DNA of 13,306 nucleotides, taken from CAZTZL01 sp964617625. GTDB lineage: Bacteria > Zhuqueibacterota > QNDG01 > DSAB01. The notes under the pieces were generated by a model. It had not been told where the DNA came from. It worked only from the letters and a program-made list of their open reading frames with translations, and made no database searches. Position 1 is the stretch's first letter, and each line of letters begins with the position of its first letter. The translations under genes were made by a program, and so were the position numbers. Positions 1 to 5,233 of the stretch are shown here, piece by piece. The stretch is from contig CAZTZL010000081.1 in assembly GCA_964617625.1 (NCBI GenBank), positions 1-13,306 on the forward strand, in the 5' to 3' direction.

Positions 1-55
1 AATAATAGAGGTTTTGATTGCTCTGAGATTCCGGGACAGGCCCGGAATGACAAAT
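1..55 (+). repeat. Left copy of a perfect 55-bp direct repeat
   Basis: Bases 1-55 are identical to 1769-1823, and the match breaks down after base 55 (C against T, then further differences). The right part (24-55) is one copy of the ATTCCGGG...CCCGGAAT palindromic repeat, while the left 23 bases are found only in these two copies here. Because the window starts at base 1, the repeat may extend further left. The two copies bracket both toxin-antitoxin modules. Confidence 0.9.
24..55 (+). repeat. Dispersed palindromic repeat, copy 1 (ATTCCGGG type)
   Basis: A 32-base unit running from TGAGATTCC to GGAATGACAAAT. Its core is an 8-bp perfect stem, ATTCCGGG (28-35) with CCCGGAAT (41-48), and a 5-base loop. 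Other copies are at 1139-1170, 1792-1823 and, inverted, 5234-5265. All lie between genes. Short hairpin repeats of this kind are common in bacterial intergenic DNA. Confidence 0.85.
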
Positions 56-94
56 CTTTACTTTTCCTCAGTAGCTGCTCGTTCTGCAAACTTA

Positions 95-160
95 TGAGAT
101 TGCCACGTCGCGGAGTCTATCCCGTGCTTTGACACGGGACTCCTCGTAACGACATTGTGT
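95..160 (+). repeat. Second type of palindromic intergenic repeat
   Basis: This imperfect palindrome is a different family from the ATTCCGGG repeat but shares the outline GAGATT...CGACA. The inner stem is CCCGTG (121-126) with CACGGG (133-138). An outer stem, GGAGT (112-116) with ACTCC (139-143), is separated from it by a 4-base bulge, and GTCG/CGAC lie further out. It lies 3' of the RHH antitoxin gene on the minus strand, where it could act as a transcription or RNA-end barrier. It lacks a T-tract, so it is not a clear terminator. Only one copy is in the window. Confidence 0.6.
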
Positions 161-177
161 TCCTGCAAGCTTTATAT

Positions 178-414
178 TTATAAAGAATCGTGCGGATCAG
201 GTTTGGCAGCAGTAACTTTTGACAATACTTTTCCAAATTTTCCTAAATCACCACGATTTGCACGTTCTTCCAAATATTGATTGGTTTCCAGGGCAGATAT
301 TTTTTCAGCCAATGCCGTAGCGATAAATTGATTAATAGATATTTTATCTTCCAAAGCGAGCTTTTTAACTCTCTTGTGTAAAGATTCCGGAATTCTTAAG
401 CTTAAAATACTCAT
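178..414 (-). CDS. Ribbon-helix-helix (HicB/CopG-like) antitoxin of PIN toxin pair
   Basis: This 78-residue protein has a predicted ribbon-helix-helix DNA-binding fold at its N-terminus. The strand SILSLRIPESLHKRV is followed by two helices to about residue 42, a layout seen in CopG/Arc and in the C-terminal half of HicB antitoxins. The remaining, more polar 36 residues would wrap the toxin. It lies two bases after the stop of the PIN gene, so the toxin comes first, the reverse of the commonest order. A GGAG at 423-426, inside the end of the toxin gene and 8 nt before the ATG, indicates translational coupling. By analogy with the family it should neutralise the PIN RNase and bind the palindrome at 845-858 to repress the operon. 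The antitoxin assignment rests on the fold pattern and the partner. Confidence 0.85.
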   Translation of the reverse strand: MSILSLRIPESLHKRVKKLALEDKISINQFIATALAEKISALETNQYLEERANRGDLGKFGKVLSKVTAAKPDPHDSL

Positions 415-416
415 TT

Positions 417-839
417 TTATTTCTCCAGCAATTTTAGAAATTCTTGAGGTGTTATCACTTCAACTCCGAATTGATTTACACCTTTAAAGTCTTTTTTATT
501 AAATGTAATTATAAAATTACTTTTTGAAGTATAGGCTAATTCCAATATAAAATCATCTTTTGGATCTTTTAAAAACGGCCTCCAAAGATAATGAATTTTA
601 TATTTCTTGCCGATTTTACATATATAATCAATAAATATTTCGATATCTCTCAAATTCAAATTAAGATTCTTAATTTCACGAGTAAGAATAGACTCATATT
701 CCAGAATCAGGGGAACGGATATATTAATTGTAAATTTATTTTGTTTCAGTAACGAGATCAATTTAAACGAAGCGCCTTTGCTTGATCTCAGAGCTGAAAT
801 AACAACATTGGTATCAATGACAATACTATAATCATTCAT
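417..839 (-). CDS. PIN-domain toxin (putative toxin-antitoxin RNase)
   Basis: This 140-residue protein matches the COG1569-type 'putative toxin-antitoxin toxin component, PIN family'. PIN proteins are Mg2+-dependent endoribonucleases that in type II modules cleave tRNA, rRNA or mRNA. The expected acidic residues are visible: D9 in IDTNV, E47 in the SVPLILEYE stretch, D95/D96 in the DPKDD stretch, and D117 after IITFNKK. The N-terminal IDTN motif fixes the start at the ATG at 839. There is no ribosome-binding site, and the ATG lies just 6 nt after a good -10 box, so the mRNA is probably leaderless. The gene is AT-rich compared with the housekeeping genes to the right, consistent with horizontal acquisition. 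The RNA target cannot be read from sequence. Confidence 0.9.
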   Translation of the reverse strand: MNDYSIVIDTNVVISALRSSKGASFKLISLLKQNKFTINISVPLILEYESILTREIKNLNLNLRDIEIFIDYICKIGKKYKIHYLWRPFLKDPKDDFILELAYTSKSNFIITFNKKDFKGVNQFGVEVITPQEFLKLLEK

Positions 840-844
840 AGTGG

Positions 845-874
845 TATTATATATAATATCATTAAATAATGCAA
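845..874 (-). promoter_or_regulatory. Promoter with overlapping 14-bp palindrome for the PIN toxin-antitoxin operon
   Basis: Reading the minus strand, TTGCAT (874-869), a 17-base spacer and TATAAT (851-846) make a strong sigma-70-type promoter. The -10 box lies within the perfect palindrome TATTATATATAATA (845-858), a plausible operator for the ribbon-helix-helix antitoxin. Six bases separate the -10 from the toxin ATG, placing the predicted transcription start on or next to the start codon. The promoter elements are seen directly; operator function and leaderless translation are inferred. Confidence 0.65.
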
Positions 875-898
875 GCTATTTTTTGTCTATTTCATCAA

Positions 899-1012
899 TC
901 ACGACATCTTCCCTTTCTCGAGCACGTCCACCAACAGTCCCGTGGCCTCTTTTGTCAGATTCTTGCAGGAATATTCAGGATTTGGATCGACGATTGTTTT
1001 CAGGAGTACGTC
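899..1012 (-). pseudogene. 3' fragment of a C_GCAxxG_C_C family gene
   Basis: Bases 911-1008 align without gaps to 1899-1996, the 3' end of the intact gene at 1893-2312, at roughly five identical bases in six. The encoded segment LLKTIVDPNPEYSC...TKEATGLLVDVLEKGK matches the intact C-terminus, with most differences silent. The match stops abruptly at the 5' side. The reading frame runs on to 1084, but that part is an unrelated intergenic hairpin region, so the frame is not a working gene. It keeps one of the family's cysteines and lacks the N-terminal two-thirds. It is a broken paralogue sitting between the two toxin-antitoxin modules. Confidence 0.8.
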
Positions 1013-1057
1013 GGGTGTCCTGGATAGTGTAGCATATATAAAAATTAGTGCGTGTGG

Positions 1058-1075
1058 CACGACCTTTAGGTCGTG
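1058..1075. repeat. Perfect 7-bp hairpin CACGACC/GGTCGTG
   Basis: CACGACC (1058-1064), loop TTTA, and GGTCGTG (1069-1075). It sits in the unmatched sequence upstream of the gene fragment and could be a small intergenic repeat. It is within the 361-base stretch 840-1200 that has no intact gene. That stretch otherwise holds the PIN promoter, the pseudogene, a second hairpin and a dispersed repeat. Confidence 0.5.
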
Positions 1076-1109
1076 TTTGTTCATTATAAAATTGTGTCAC
1101 TGGGTGTGA

Positions 1110-1136
1110 AATCAGGAGGGCTCAGTTCTCCTGATT
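1110..1136. repeat. 9-bp inverted repeat downstream of brnA
   Basis: AATCAGGAG (1110-1118) pairs perfectly with CTCCTGATT (1128-1136) across a 9-base loop. It lies about 65 bases after the brnA stop on the minus strand, next to palindromic repeat copy 2. There is no T-run after it on the minus strand, so it is not a classical intrinsic terminator, though it might protect mRNA ends. Confidence 0.5.
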
Positions 1137-1138
1137 AC

Positions 1139-1170
1139 TGAGATTCCGGAACAGGCCCGGAATGACAAAT
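1139..1170 (+). repeat. Dispersed palindromic repeat, copy 2
   Basis: Same 32-base unit as at 24-55 with one change in the left arm (GGA instead of GGG), which shortens the stem. The sequence after it (to about 1195, ending CTGCAAACTT) also resembles what follows copy 1 (to about 92). The similarity between these two places is therefore longer than the hairpin itself. It lies just after the end of brnA on the minus strand. Confidence 0.8.
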
Positions 1171-1200
1171 CTTTATTTTTCCCCTCCTGCAAACTTCAAT

Positions 1201-1413
1201 CTATTTTGCCCACGTTATAGTGGGTTTCATTTTATTCCGGGCACAGTTGTACAGAAACAGATTCATTAATTTCTGATATGGAATATCCGTCTCGGAAGCA
1301 AGTTGTTTGAAGTACTCGATTGTTTCGTTTTCTATCCGAATGGTAATCTGTTTTTTCAACTTTTTCGCATAAGGATTTTTTGTTGATTTTGAAAAATCAT
1401 ATTCTTTTTTCAT
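1201..1413 (-). CDS. brnA: BrnA-type antitoxin
   Basis: This 70-residue protein begins MKKEYDFSKSTKNPYAKK and continues with an ITIRIENETIEYFKQLA ribbon-helix-helix segment and a PYQKLMNL helix, ending KPTITW. That is the characteristic layout of BrnA antitoxins (COG5304-like), which bind and inhibit BrnT and repress their own operon. I chose the ATG at 1413 because AAGGTGA lies just before it and because family members start at MKKEYDF. A GTG at 1422 would add three residues and overlap the brnT stop by 4 nt but has no ribosome-binding site. The Shine-Dalgarno overlaps the brnT stop codon, so the two are translationally coupled. Identification is from motif memory, not a search. Confidence 0.9.
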   Translation of the reverse strand: MKKEYDFSKSTKNPYAKKLKKQITIRIENETIEYFKQLASETDIPYQKLMNLFLYNCARNKMKPTITWAK

Positions 1414-1418
1414 TTCAT

Positions 1419-1706
1419 TCACCTTTTAAATATTTTTTTAATTTCGTTCTTTGTCGCTTTTCGAGCAGAAATGATTTGAATGATTTCTTCCTGCTTACTG
1501 TAAGTGTGTACAACTACCAATAATCTCAAAGTGCTGCTTAACCCTAATAATATAAAACGATCCTCATCATCCGAATGCTCCGGGTCGTGTATCAATCTCG
1601 CATTATCGTCATAAAAAATCGTTTGTGCTTCTTCGAAAGAAATTTTGTGTTTCTTTTGATTTGTGAGATTTTTACTGCCATTCCATTCAAATGTAATCTC
1701 TTTCAT
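1419..1706 (-). CDS. brnT: BrnT-type ribonuclease toxin
   Basis: This 95-residue protein has the BrnT signature: an N-terminal FEWNGSKNLTNQKKHKISFEEA segment, a central D-P-E-H...D-E-D-R-F stretch, LLVVVHTY, and a C-terminal IISARKATKNEIKKI. BrnT is a RelE-fold type II toxin that cleaves RNA and halts translation. Its activity is controlled by BrnA, encoded immediately downstream. The toxin-first order matches known brnTA operons. The family's start motif M-x-x-x-x-FEW fixes the ATG at 1706. No ribosome-binding site precedes it, and a promoter -10 box ends 6 nt upstream, so a leaderless mRNA is likely. The length is usual for the family and no truncation is visible. Confidence 0.93.
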   Translation of the reverse strand: MKEITFEWNGSKNLTNQKKHKISFEEAQTIFYDDNARLIHDPEHSDDEDRFILLGLSSTLRLLVVVHTYSKQEEIIQIISARKATKNEIKKIFKR

Positions 1707-1712
1707 AGACAG

Positions 1713-1741
1713 AATATAATTATATTAGCAATACAAATCAA
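1713..1741 (-). promoter_or_regulatory. brnTA promoter with overlapping 14-bp palindrome
   Basis: On the minus strand, TTGATT (1741-1736), a 17-base spacer and TATATT (1718-1713) form a promoter. The -10 is one half of the perfect palindrome AATATAATTATATT (1713-1726), which also contains a TATAAT. This is a good candidate for the BrnA operator, since BrnA is known to autorepress. As in the PIN module, exactly 6 nt separate the -10 from the toxin ATG. Confidence 0.6.
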
Positions 1742-1768
1742 GATTGTTTTTTATCATTGCGGAAGCTG

Positions 1769-1823
1769 AATAATAGAGGTTTTGATTGCTCTGAGATTCC
1801 GGGACAGGCCCGGAATGACAAAT
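1769..1823 (+). repeat. Right copy of the perfect 55-bp direct repeat
   Basis: Identical to bases 1-55. It lies between the brnTA promoter and the hairpin that follows the intact C_GCAxxG_C_C gene. Its right part, 1792-1823, is dispersed palindromic repeat copy 3 (stem ATTCCGGG/CCCGGAAT). Together with copy 1 it brackets 1.7 kb containing both toxin-antitoxin modules and the gene fragment. Confidence 0.9.
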
Positions 1824-1852
1824 TTTTATTGCCTTCAATATAAGTGCAGAAA

Positions 1853-1885
1853 ATCTTCCCGAAGGTTCATAACCTTCGGGAAGAT
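1853..1885 (-). terminator. Strong hairpin, probable terminator of the C_GCAxxG_C_C gene
   Basis: Bases 1853-1867 and 1871-1885 form a perfect 15-bp inverted repeat with a 3-base loop, starting 7 nt after the stop codon on the minus strand. On that strand a TTTT run overlaps and follows the stem end, as in an intrinsic terminator, although the T-run is short. It would keep transcription of the cysteine-rich gene from entering the brnTA module. Confidence 0.75.
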
Positions 1886-1892
1886 AGAGAAT

Positions 1893-2312
1893 CTATTTCC
1901 CCTTTTCAAGTATGTCCACCAGCAATCCCGTAGCCTCTTTGGTCAGAAGCTTGCACGAATATTCGGGATTCGGATTGATGATTGTTTTCAGGAGTTCGGC
2001 ACAATTGCTCGTTCCGAATTTTTTAATGAATGCTTCTCTGAATTGATTGGCCATGAAGATGGCTTCCGAATGATCGGTTTCGAGATTGGCTCTGCCTTTG
2101 AGCATTCCAAGGGCCACAACACCGCCCGTTAAGGCGCCGCAAACGTCCTGTTTGCATTTGCCGATCCCGCCCTGAAAAGCTGAGGCTGCTTTGAGCCATT
2201 CGGGATTATAATTTACTCCGTAATGTTCCAAGATAGCTTTTGCAATTGATTCCGCGCAATGATATCCGGACATAAAATTTTGATATGCGTTTTCCTGAAT
2301 GGCTGCTTTCAT
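1893..2312 (-). CDS. C_GCAxxG_C_C family cysteine-rich protein (putative redox protein)
   Basis: This 139-residue cytosolic protein belongs to the C_GCAxxG_C_C family (TIGR01909/Pfam C_GCAxxG_C_C). The five cysteines are C19 (YHCAES), C53 and C58 (GGIGKCKQDVCGALTGG), C104 (NCAELL) and C120 (EYSCKLL). The glycine-rich GGIG...CGALTGG core is typical. Members are proposed to be redox-active or metal-binding, but no reaction is established. The start at 2312 is well supported by AGAGGAG 8 nt upstream. The gene has its own near-consensus promoter (2366-2394) and a hairpin after the stop, so it is a single-gene unit. A diverged fragment of a second copy survives at 899-1012. Confidence 0.9.
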   Translation of the reverse strand: MKAAIQENAYQNFMSGYHCAESIAKAILEHYGVNYNPEWLKAASAFQGGIGKCKQDVCGALTGGVVALGMLKGRANLETDHSEAIFMANQFREAFIKKFGTSNCAELLKTIINPNPEYSCKLLTKEATGLLVDILEKGK

Positions 2313-2365
2313 GATTTGTCTCCTCTGTGAATCTGTAAATCAGGAATGGTTTGTTTTGGAGTTAT

Positions 2366-2394
2366 ATTATATGAAATCGAAATTATGAAGTCAA
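2366..2394 (-). promoter_or_regulatory. Near-consensus sigma-70 promoter for the C_GCAxxG_C_C gene
   Basis: On the minus strand TTGACT (2394-2389) is followed by exactly 17 bases and a perfect TATAAT (2371-2366). The predicted start near 2359 leaves a leader of about 45 nt, which contains the AGAGGAG ribosome-binding site. This is the best promoter visible in the window and suggests high constitutive expression unless a repressor intervenes. Confidence 0.85.
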
Positions 2395-2490
2395 TTGAAA
2401 ATATTCCTTTTTTGCCGCAGGGGCTTCTGTTCCTGCATTCTTTCGACATCGGCGTAAAGGCAGGAACTTGGCCAAACACGGACTTTCCCC

Positions 2491-2519
2491 TTGACTACCA
2501 ATCTTCAAATCCGTAACTT
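2491..2519 (+). promoter_or_regulatory. Possible promoter of the DUF62-M50-PfkB operon
   Basis: TTGACT (2491-2496), a 17-base spacer, and TAACTT (2514-2519), a weak -10. The start would fall only about 8-9 nt before the ATG at 2535, leaving little room for a ribosome-binding site, so the call is tentative. Further upstream, GTTCCTGC (2429-2436) and GCAGGAAC (2460-2467) form an 8-bp stem with a 23-base loop of unknown role. Confidence 0.3.
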
Positions 2520-2534
2520 TTTCTGAGATTGATC

Positions 2535-3344
2535 ATGGCAAAACCATCATTGATTACATTGATTACAGACTTTGGATATTCTGATCCCTTTGCGGGTGTG
2601 ATGAAGGGAGTGATTCTGAATATCTGCCCCGAAGTCCGGATTGTGGATATCACGCATCACATTGCGCCGCAGAATATCGATGAGGCGGCTTTCAAGCTGA
2701 AAAGCAGTTATGCCTATTTCCCAAAGAGCACGATCCATGTTGTGGTTGTGGATCCCGGTGTCGGAACGGACCGGGCCGTGCTTGGCGTTCAAACGGACAA
2801 GTACACGTTTCTGGCGCCGGACAATGGCATACTCAAATATATATTTCATACACATCCAGATTGTAAAGTCTATGGAATAACGAATCCGGATTATTTTCTC
2901 CCGAATGTCAGCCGGACTTTTCATGGGCGGGATGTTTTCGCGCCTGCGGCGGCGCACTTGGCCAGGGGAGTTACACTATCTGAAATGGGTGAGATGACCC
3001 GGGAATATGTCAGAGGGAAAATAGCATCCTGTGAGGTCGAGGGGAATCGAATCGAAGGGCAGATCGTTGCCTTCGATCGGTTCGGGAACGGGATTACCAA
3101 TATCGAAGAAGAGAAAATCGACAAGACGAAAAAGATACGAATCGAAATAAAAAGTGTAAAATTGGATCGATTGAGTCAGAGCTATCAGGCAGTGTCTGAC
3201 GGGGAACCTTTGGCAATTATCGGGAGTAGTGGTACTATAGAAATCGCCGTGAATCGGCAAAGTGCGAAGGAAAAACTGAATCTGCAACCGGGCGATTCTG
3301 TGACGGTTGTCCGGGAACAGGATGAAATATCTCATGGAAAATGA
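2535..3344 (+). CDS. S-adenosyl-L-methionine hydroxide adenosyltransferase (DUF62/SAM_HAT family)
   Basis: This 269-residue protein matches the DUF62 family, related to fluorinase and chlorinase, which splits S-adenosylmethionine with water into adenosine and methionine. Visible features are the N-terminal LITLITDFG...DPFAGVMKG segment, VVVVDPGVGT followed by R, FLAPDNG, and FHGRDVFAPAAAHL. Counted from the ATG at 2535, D73, R80 and H130 have the spacing expected for the conserved Asp-Arg-His triad that activates water. The family-sized C-terminal domain follows from about residue 155. A TTG at 2529 would add two residues; I prefer the ATG. Its stop overlaps the next gene, so it heads an operon. 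The family's physiological role is uncertain; SAM-level control is one idea. Confidence 0.92.
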   Translation: MAKPSLITLITDFGYSDPFAGVMKGVILNICPEVRIVDITHHIAPQNIDEAAFKLKSSYAYFPKSTIHVVVVDPGVGTDRAVLGVQTDKYTFLAPDNGILKYIFHTHPDCKVYGITNPDYFLPNVSRTFHGRDVFAPAAAHLARGVTLSEMGEMTREYVRGKIASCEVEGNRIEGQIVAFDRFGNGITNIEEEKIDKTKKIRIEIKSVKLDRLSQSYQAVSDGEPLAIIGSSGTIEIAVNRQSAKEKLNLQPGDSVTVVREQDEISHGK

Positions 3345-4254
3345 AAGAATCGATTATACATCCACATCAACCGACCAGATAAAATTCAGCAATTATCGTC
3401 CGGCTCGATACGGAAGCCGGCTCTGGCTTCACATTCTCCTCTTTGTGTTGACCTGCATTACCACCTTTTTTATGGGCCTGTCGGATGGGCTTTTGGGCGC
3501 TTTTGCCTATTCGGGCGGGATCATGACGATTCTCCTCACCCACGAACTCGGTCACTATCTGATGGCGAGGAAATATGGAGTACCGGTAACACTGCCCTAT
3601 TTTATTCCAATGCCTTTGCCGCCTTTCGGCACGATGGGGGCGGTCATCAAAATGGGAGGCCGGATGCCGGACCGGCGTGCCCTGTTCGATGTGGGTGTTG
3701 CGGGACCCTTTGCCGGATTTGTAATGATTCTTCCTGCGATTGTCATCGGCCTGAAATTGTCAACTATTCAGCAGACCGCTGTACTGGGCGAATCCGCTCT
3801 TTCACTGGGGGATTCGCTGCTTTTTAAATTTCTGTCCCGGATCGTGGTCGGACCGCTTCCGCCGGGGCAGGATATTGTTCTTCATCCGCTGGCATTTGCC
3901 GGATGGGTCGGATTGCTCGTCACGGCGCTCAATCTGCTTCCCATCGGCCAGTTGGACGGAGGGCACATCATGTACGCGCTTTTCTGGAAAAAAAGCAAAT
4001 TCATTTCCATTCTGTTTTATGCGTTTCTGCTGGTGATTTGTCTCTTCTTTTATTTTGGCTGGTTTCTTTTAGTGGTGATTTTAGCTTTGATCCGCAAACA
4101 TCCCCCGACGATGAATGATACCGTGCCTCTCGGCCGGAGGCGGACCATTGCCGGAATATTTGCGATTCTGTTATTTATACTGGCTTTTACACCAGTGCCC
4201 TTCGGTTTCGGGGATGGTTTGATTCCCATGATTCTCAAAGGATTTCATCTGTGA
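3322..4254 (+). CDS. M50 / site-2-protease family membrane metalloprotease
   Basis: This multi-pass inner-membrane protein of 310 residues has the zinc-binding HELGH motif at 74-78, at the end of a hydrophobic segment, and the third ligand motif NLLPIGQLDGG around 204-214 with the Asp at 212. Both are hallmarks of intramembrane zinc proteases of MEROPS family M50. Further conserved stretches are GTMGAVIKM and a DVGVAGPFAGF segment. The soluble N-terminus is short, and several transmembrane helices follow the LDGG motif. The start is ambiguous: ATG 3322 has GGGA 5 nt upstream, ATG 3334 has AGGA 11 nt upstream, and TTG 3307 is less likely. It overlaps the DUF62 gene before it and the kinase after it. 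The substrate is unknown; nothing nearby encodes an obvious anti-sigma factor. Confidence 0.9.
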   Translation: MKYLMENERIDYTSTSTDQIKFSNYRPARYGSRLWLHILLFVLTCITTFFMGLSDGLLGAFAYSGGIMTILLTHELGHYLMARKYGVPVTLPYFIPMPLPPFGTMGAVIKMGGRMPDRRALFDVGVAGPFAGFVMILPAIVIGLKLSTIQQTAVLGESALSLGDSLLFKFLSRIVVGPLPPGQDIVLHPLAFAGWVGLLVTALNLLPIGQLDGGHIMYALFWKKSKFISILFYAFLLVICLFFYFGWFLLVVILALIRKHPPTMNDTVPLGRRRTIAGIFAILLFILAFTPVPFGFGDGLIPMILKGFHL

Positions 4255-5177
4255 AAAATCCTTATGTCGTTGCCGGGCTGGGTGAAGTGCTCTGGGATCT
4301 TTATCCCAACGAGCAATATTTGGGTGGCGCGCCTGCAAATGCGACGATTCATGCTCACCAACTCGGAGCTGATGGAGTTCTGGTAAGCGCAGTGGGGAAG
4401 GATCGTTTGGGGGATGAAATCTTTACCGCTTTACAAAAAAAAGGGATAGAGACAAAATATATTCAACAGAGTGCGGATCATCCGACCGGAACCGTCTTTG
4501 TCAAGCTGGACAAGGACCGGAATCCGCAGTTTACCTGTTCAAATAACGTGGCGTTCGATTATATCCAATGGAATGGCGGATTCGATCCGCTGGTCAAAAA
4601 TACGGATGCGGTTCTGGTCGGCACGCTGGCCCAGCGGAATCCGGTGTCCTGTCAAACCATCCAGACTTTTCTGGAAAAGGCATCCGGTTGTGTGATCGTG
4701 TTTGATGTGAATTTCAGGGGTTGGAATGAATCCGTAAAGATCGTAGTTGAAAAAACACTGGTTTATACAGATATATTAAAAATGAATGAAGCCGAATTAC
4801 ACAGCTTGCAGAACGCATTCGGGAAAGCGGACCGGTCCGTTCCGGTTTTTCTGGACTGGCTTGTCAAGGCGTATCATTTGAAATTGGCTGTCCTCTCTCT
4901 CGGACAACAGGGTTGTCTCATTTCAAGCGGAGAGGAGAATGTGGTTTCACCGGGAGTCAAAGTCAATCCCGTGGATACGACCGGATGCGGGGACGCGTTT
5001 CTCGCCGGAGTGGTGATGAAGACCCTCGAAGGATGTTCACTGGAAGAGACAGCCGAGTTTGCTAATTATTTGGGAGCATTTGTTGCCACGAATCAGGGCG
5101 CGGTTCCCGATTATTCACTGGATGAATTCACAGCCTTCATGCAATCCCATCGTGACTGTGTTGTGGTAAACATATAG
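4251..5177 (+). CDS. PfkB-family carbohydrate kinase (fructokinase-like)
   Basis: This 308-residue cytosolic sugar kinase is of the ribokinase/PfkB fold. The N-terminus carries GLGEVLWDLYP with substrate-contact D16, followed by the GGAPAN motif (25-30) typical of the fructokinase branch. The C-terminal signature VDTTGCGDAF (241-250) provides the anion hole and catalytic base D248. It should phosphorylate a sugar such as fructose with ATP, but the exact sugar cannot be fixed from sequence. The GTG start at 4251 overlaps the TGA of the protease gene (GTGA) and has AAAGGA 8 nt upstream, so it is translationally coupled to it. It ends the overlapping trio; the 174 bases that follow contain a double-hairpin repeat. 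Confidence 0.9.
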   Translation: MKNPYVVAGLGEVLWDLYPNEQYLGGAPANATIHAHQLGADGVLVSAVGKDRLGDEIFTALQKKGIETKYIQQSADHPTGTVFVKLDKDRNPQFTCSNNVAFDYIQWNGGFDPLVKNTDAVLVGTLAQRNPVSCQTIQTFLEKASGCVIVFDVNFRGWNESVKIVVEKTLVYTDILKMNEAELHSLQNAFGKADRSVPVFLDWLVKAYHLKLAVLSLGQQGCLISSGEENVVSPGVKVNPVDTTGCGDAFLAGVVMKTLEGCSLEETAEFANYLGAFVATNQGAVPDYSLDEFTAFMQSHRDCVVVNI

Positions 5178-5233
5178 ACTATATTTTCCAAAAGGTTTAA
5201 TACTTTTATAAGAGTAAAGTAAAGAATAGAAAA

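Noticed and set aside
899..1084. A 61-codon open frame on the minus strand as a complete small gene
   Set aside because: Only its last part matches the C_GCAxxG_C_C family; the first part is translated intergenic hairpin sequence, and there is no ribosome-binding site. It is recorded as a pseudogene fragment.
1..1823. Composite transposon or integron formed by the 55-bp repeats
   Set aside because: No transposase or integrase is encoded inside, the repeats are direct, and no target-site duplication can be shown from this window.
24..1823. CRISPR array from repeated palindromic units
   Set aside because: The units are 0.6-1.1 kb apart, in both orientations across the window, with genes rather than uniform spacers between them, and no cas genes are present.
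1782..2132. Plus-strand open frame of 116 codons overlapping the C_GCAxxG_C_C gene
   Set aside because: It is antisense to a well-supported gene, includes the palindromic repeat and terminator hairpin, and has no recognisable protein features.
2401..2534. Riboswitch (for example SAM-sensing) ahead of the SAM hydrolase gene
   Set aside because: Only one 8-bp stem with a long loop is visible; none of the conserved multi-helix motifs of known SAM riboswitches could be recognised.
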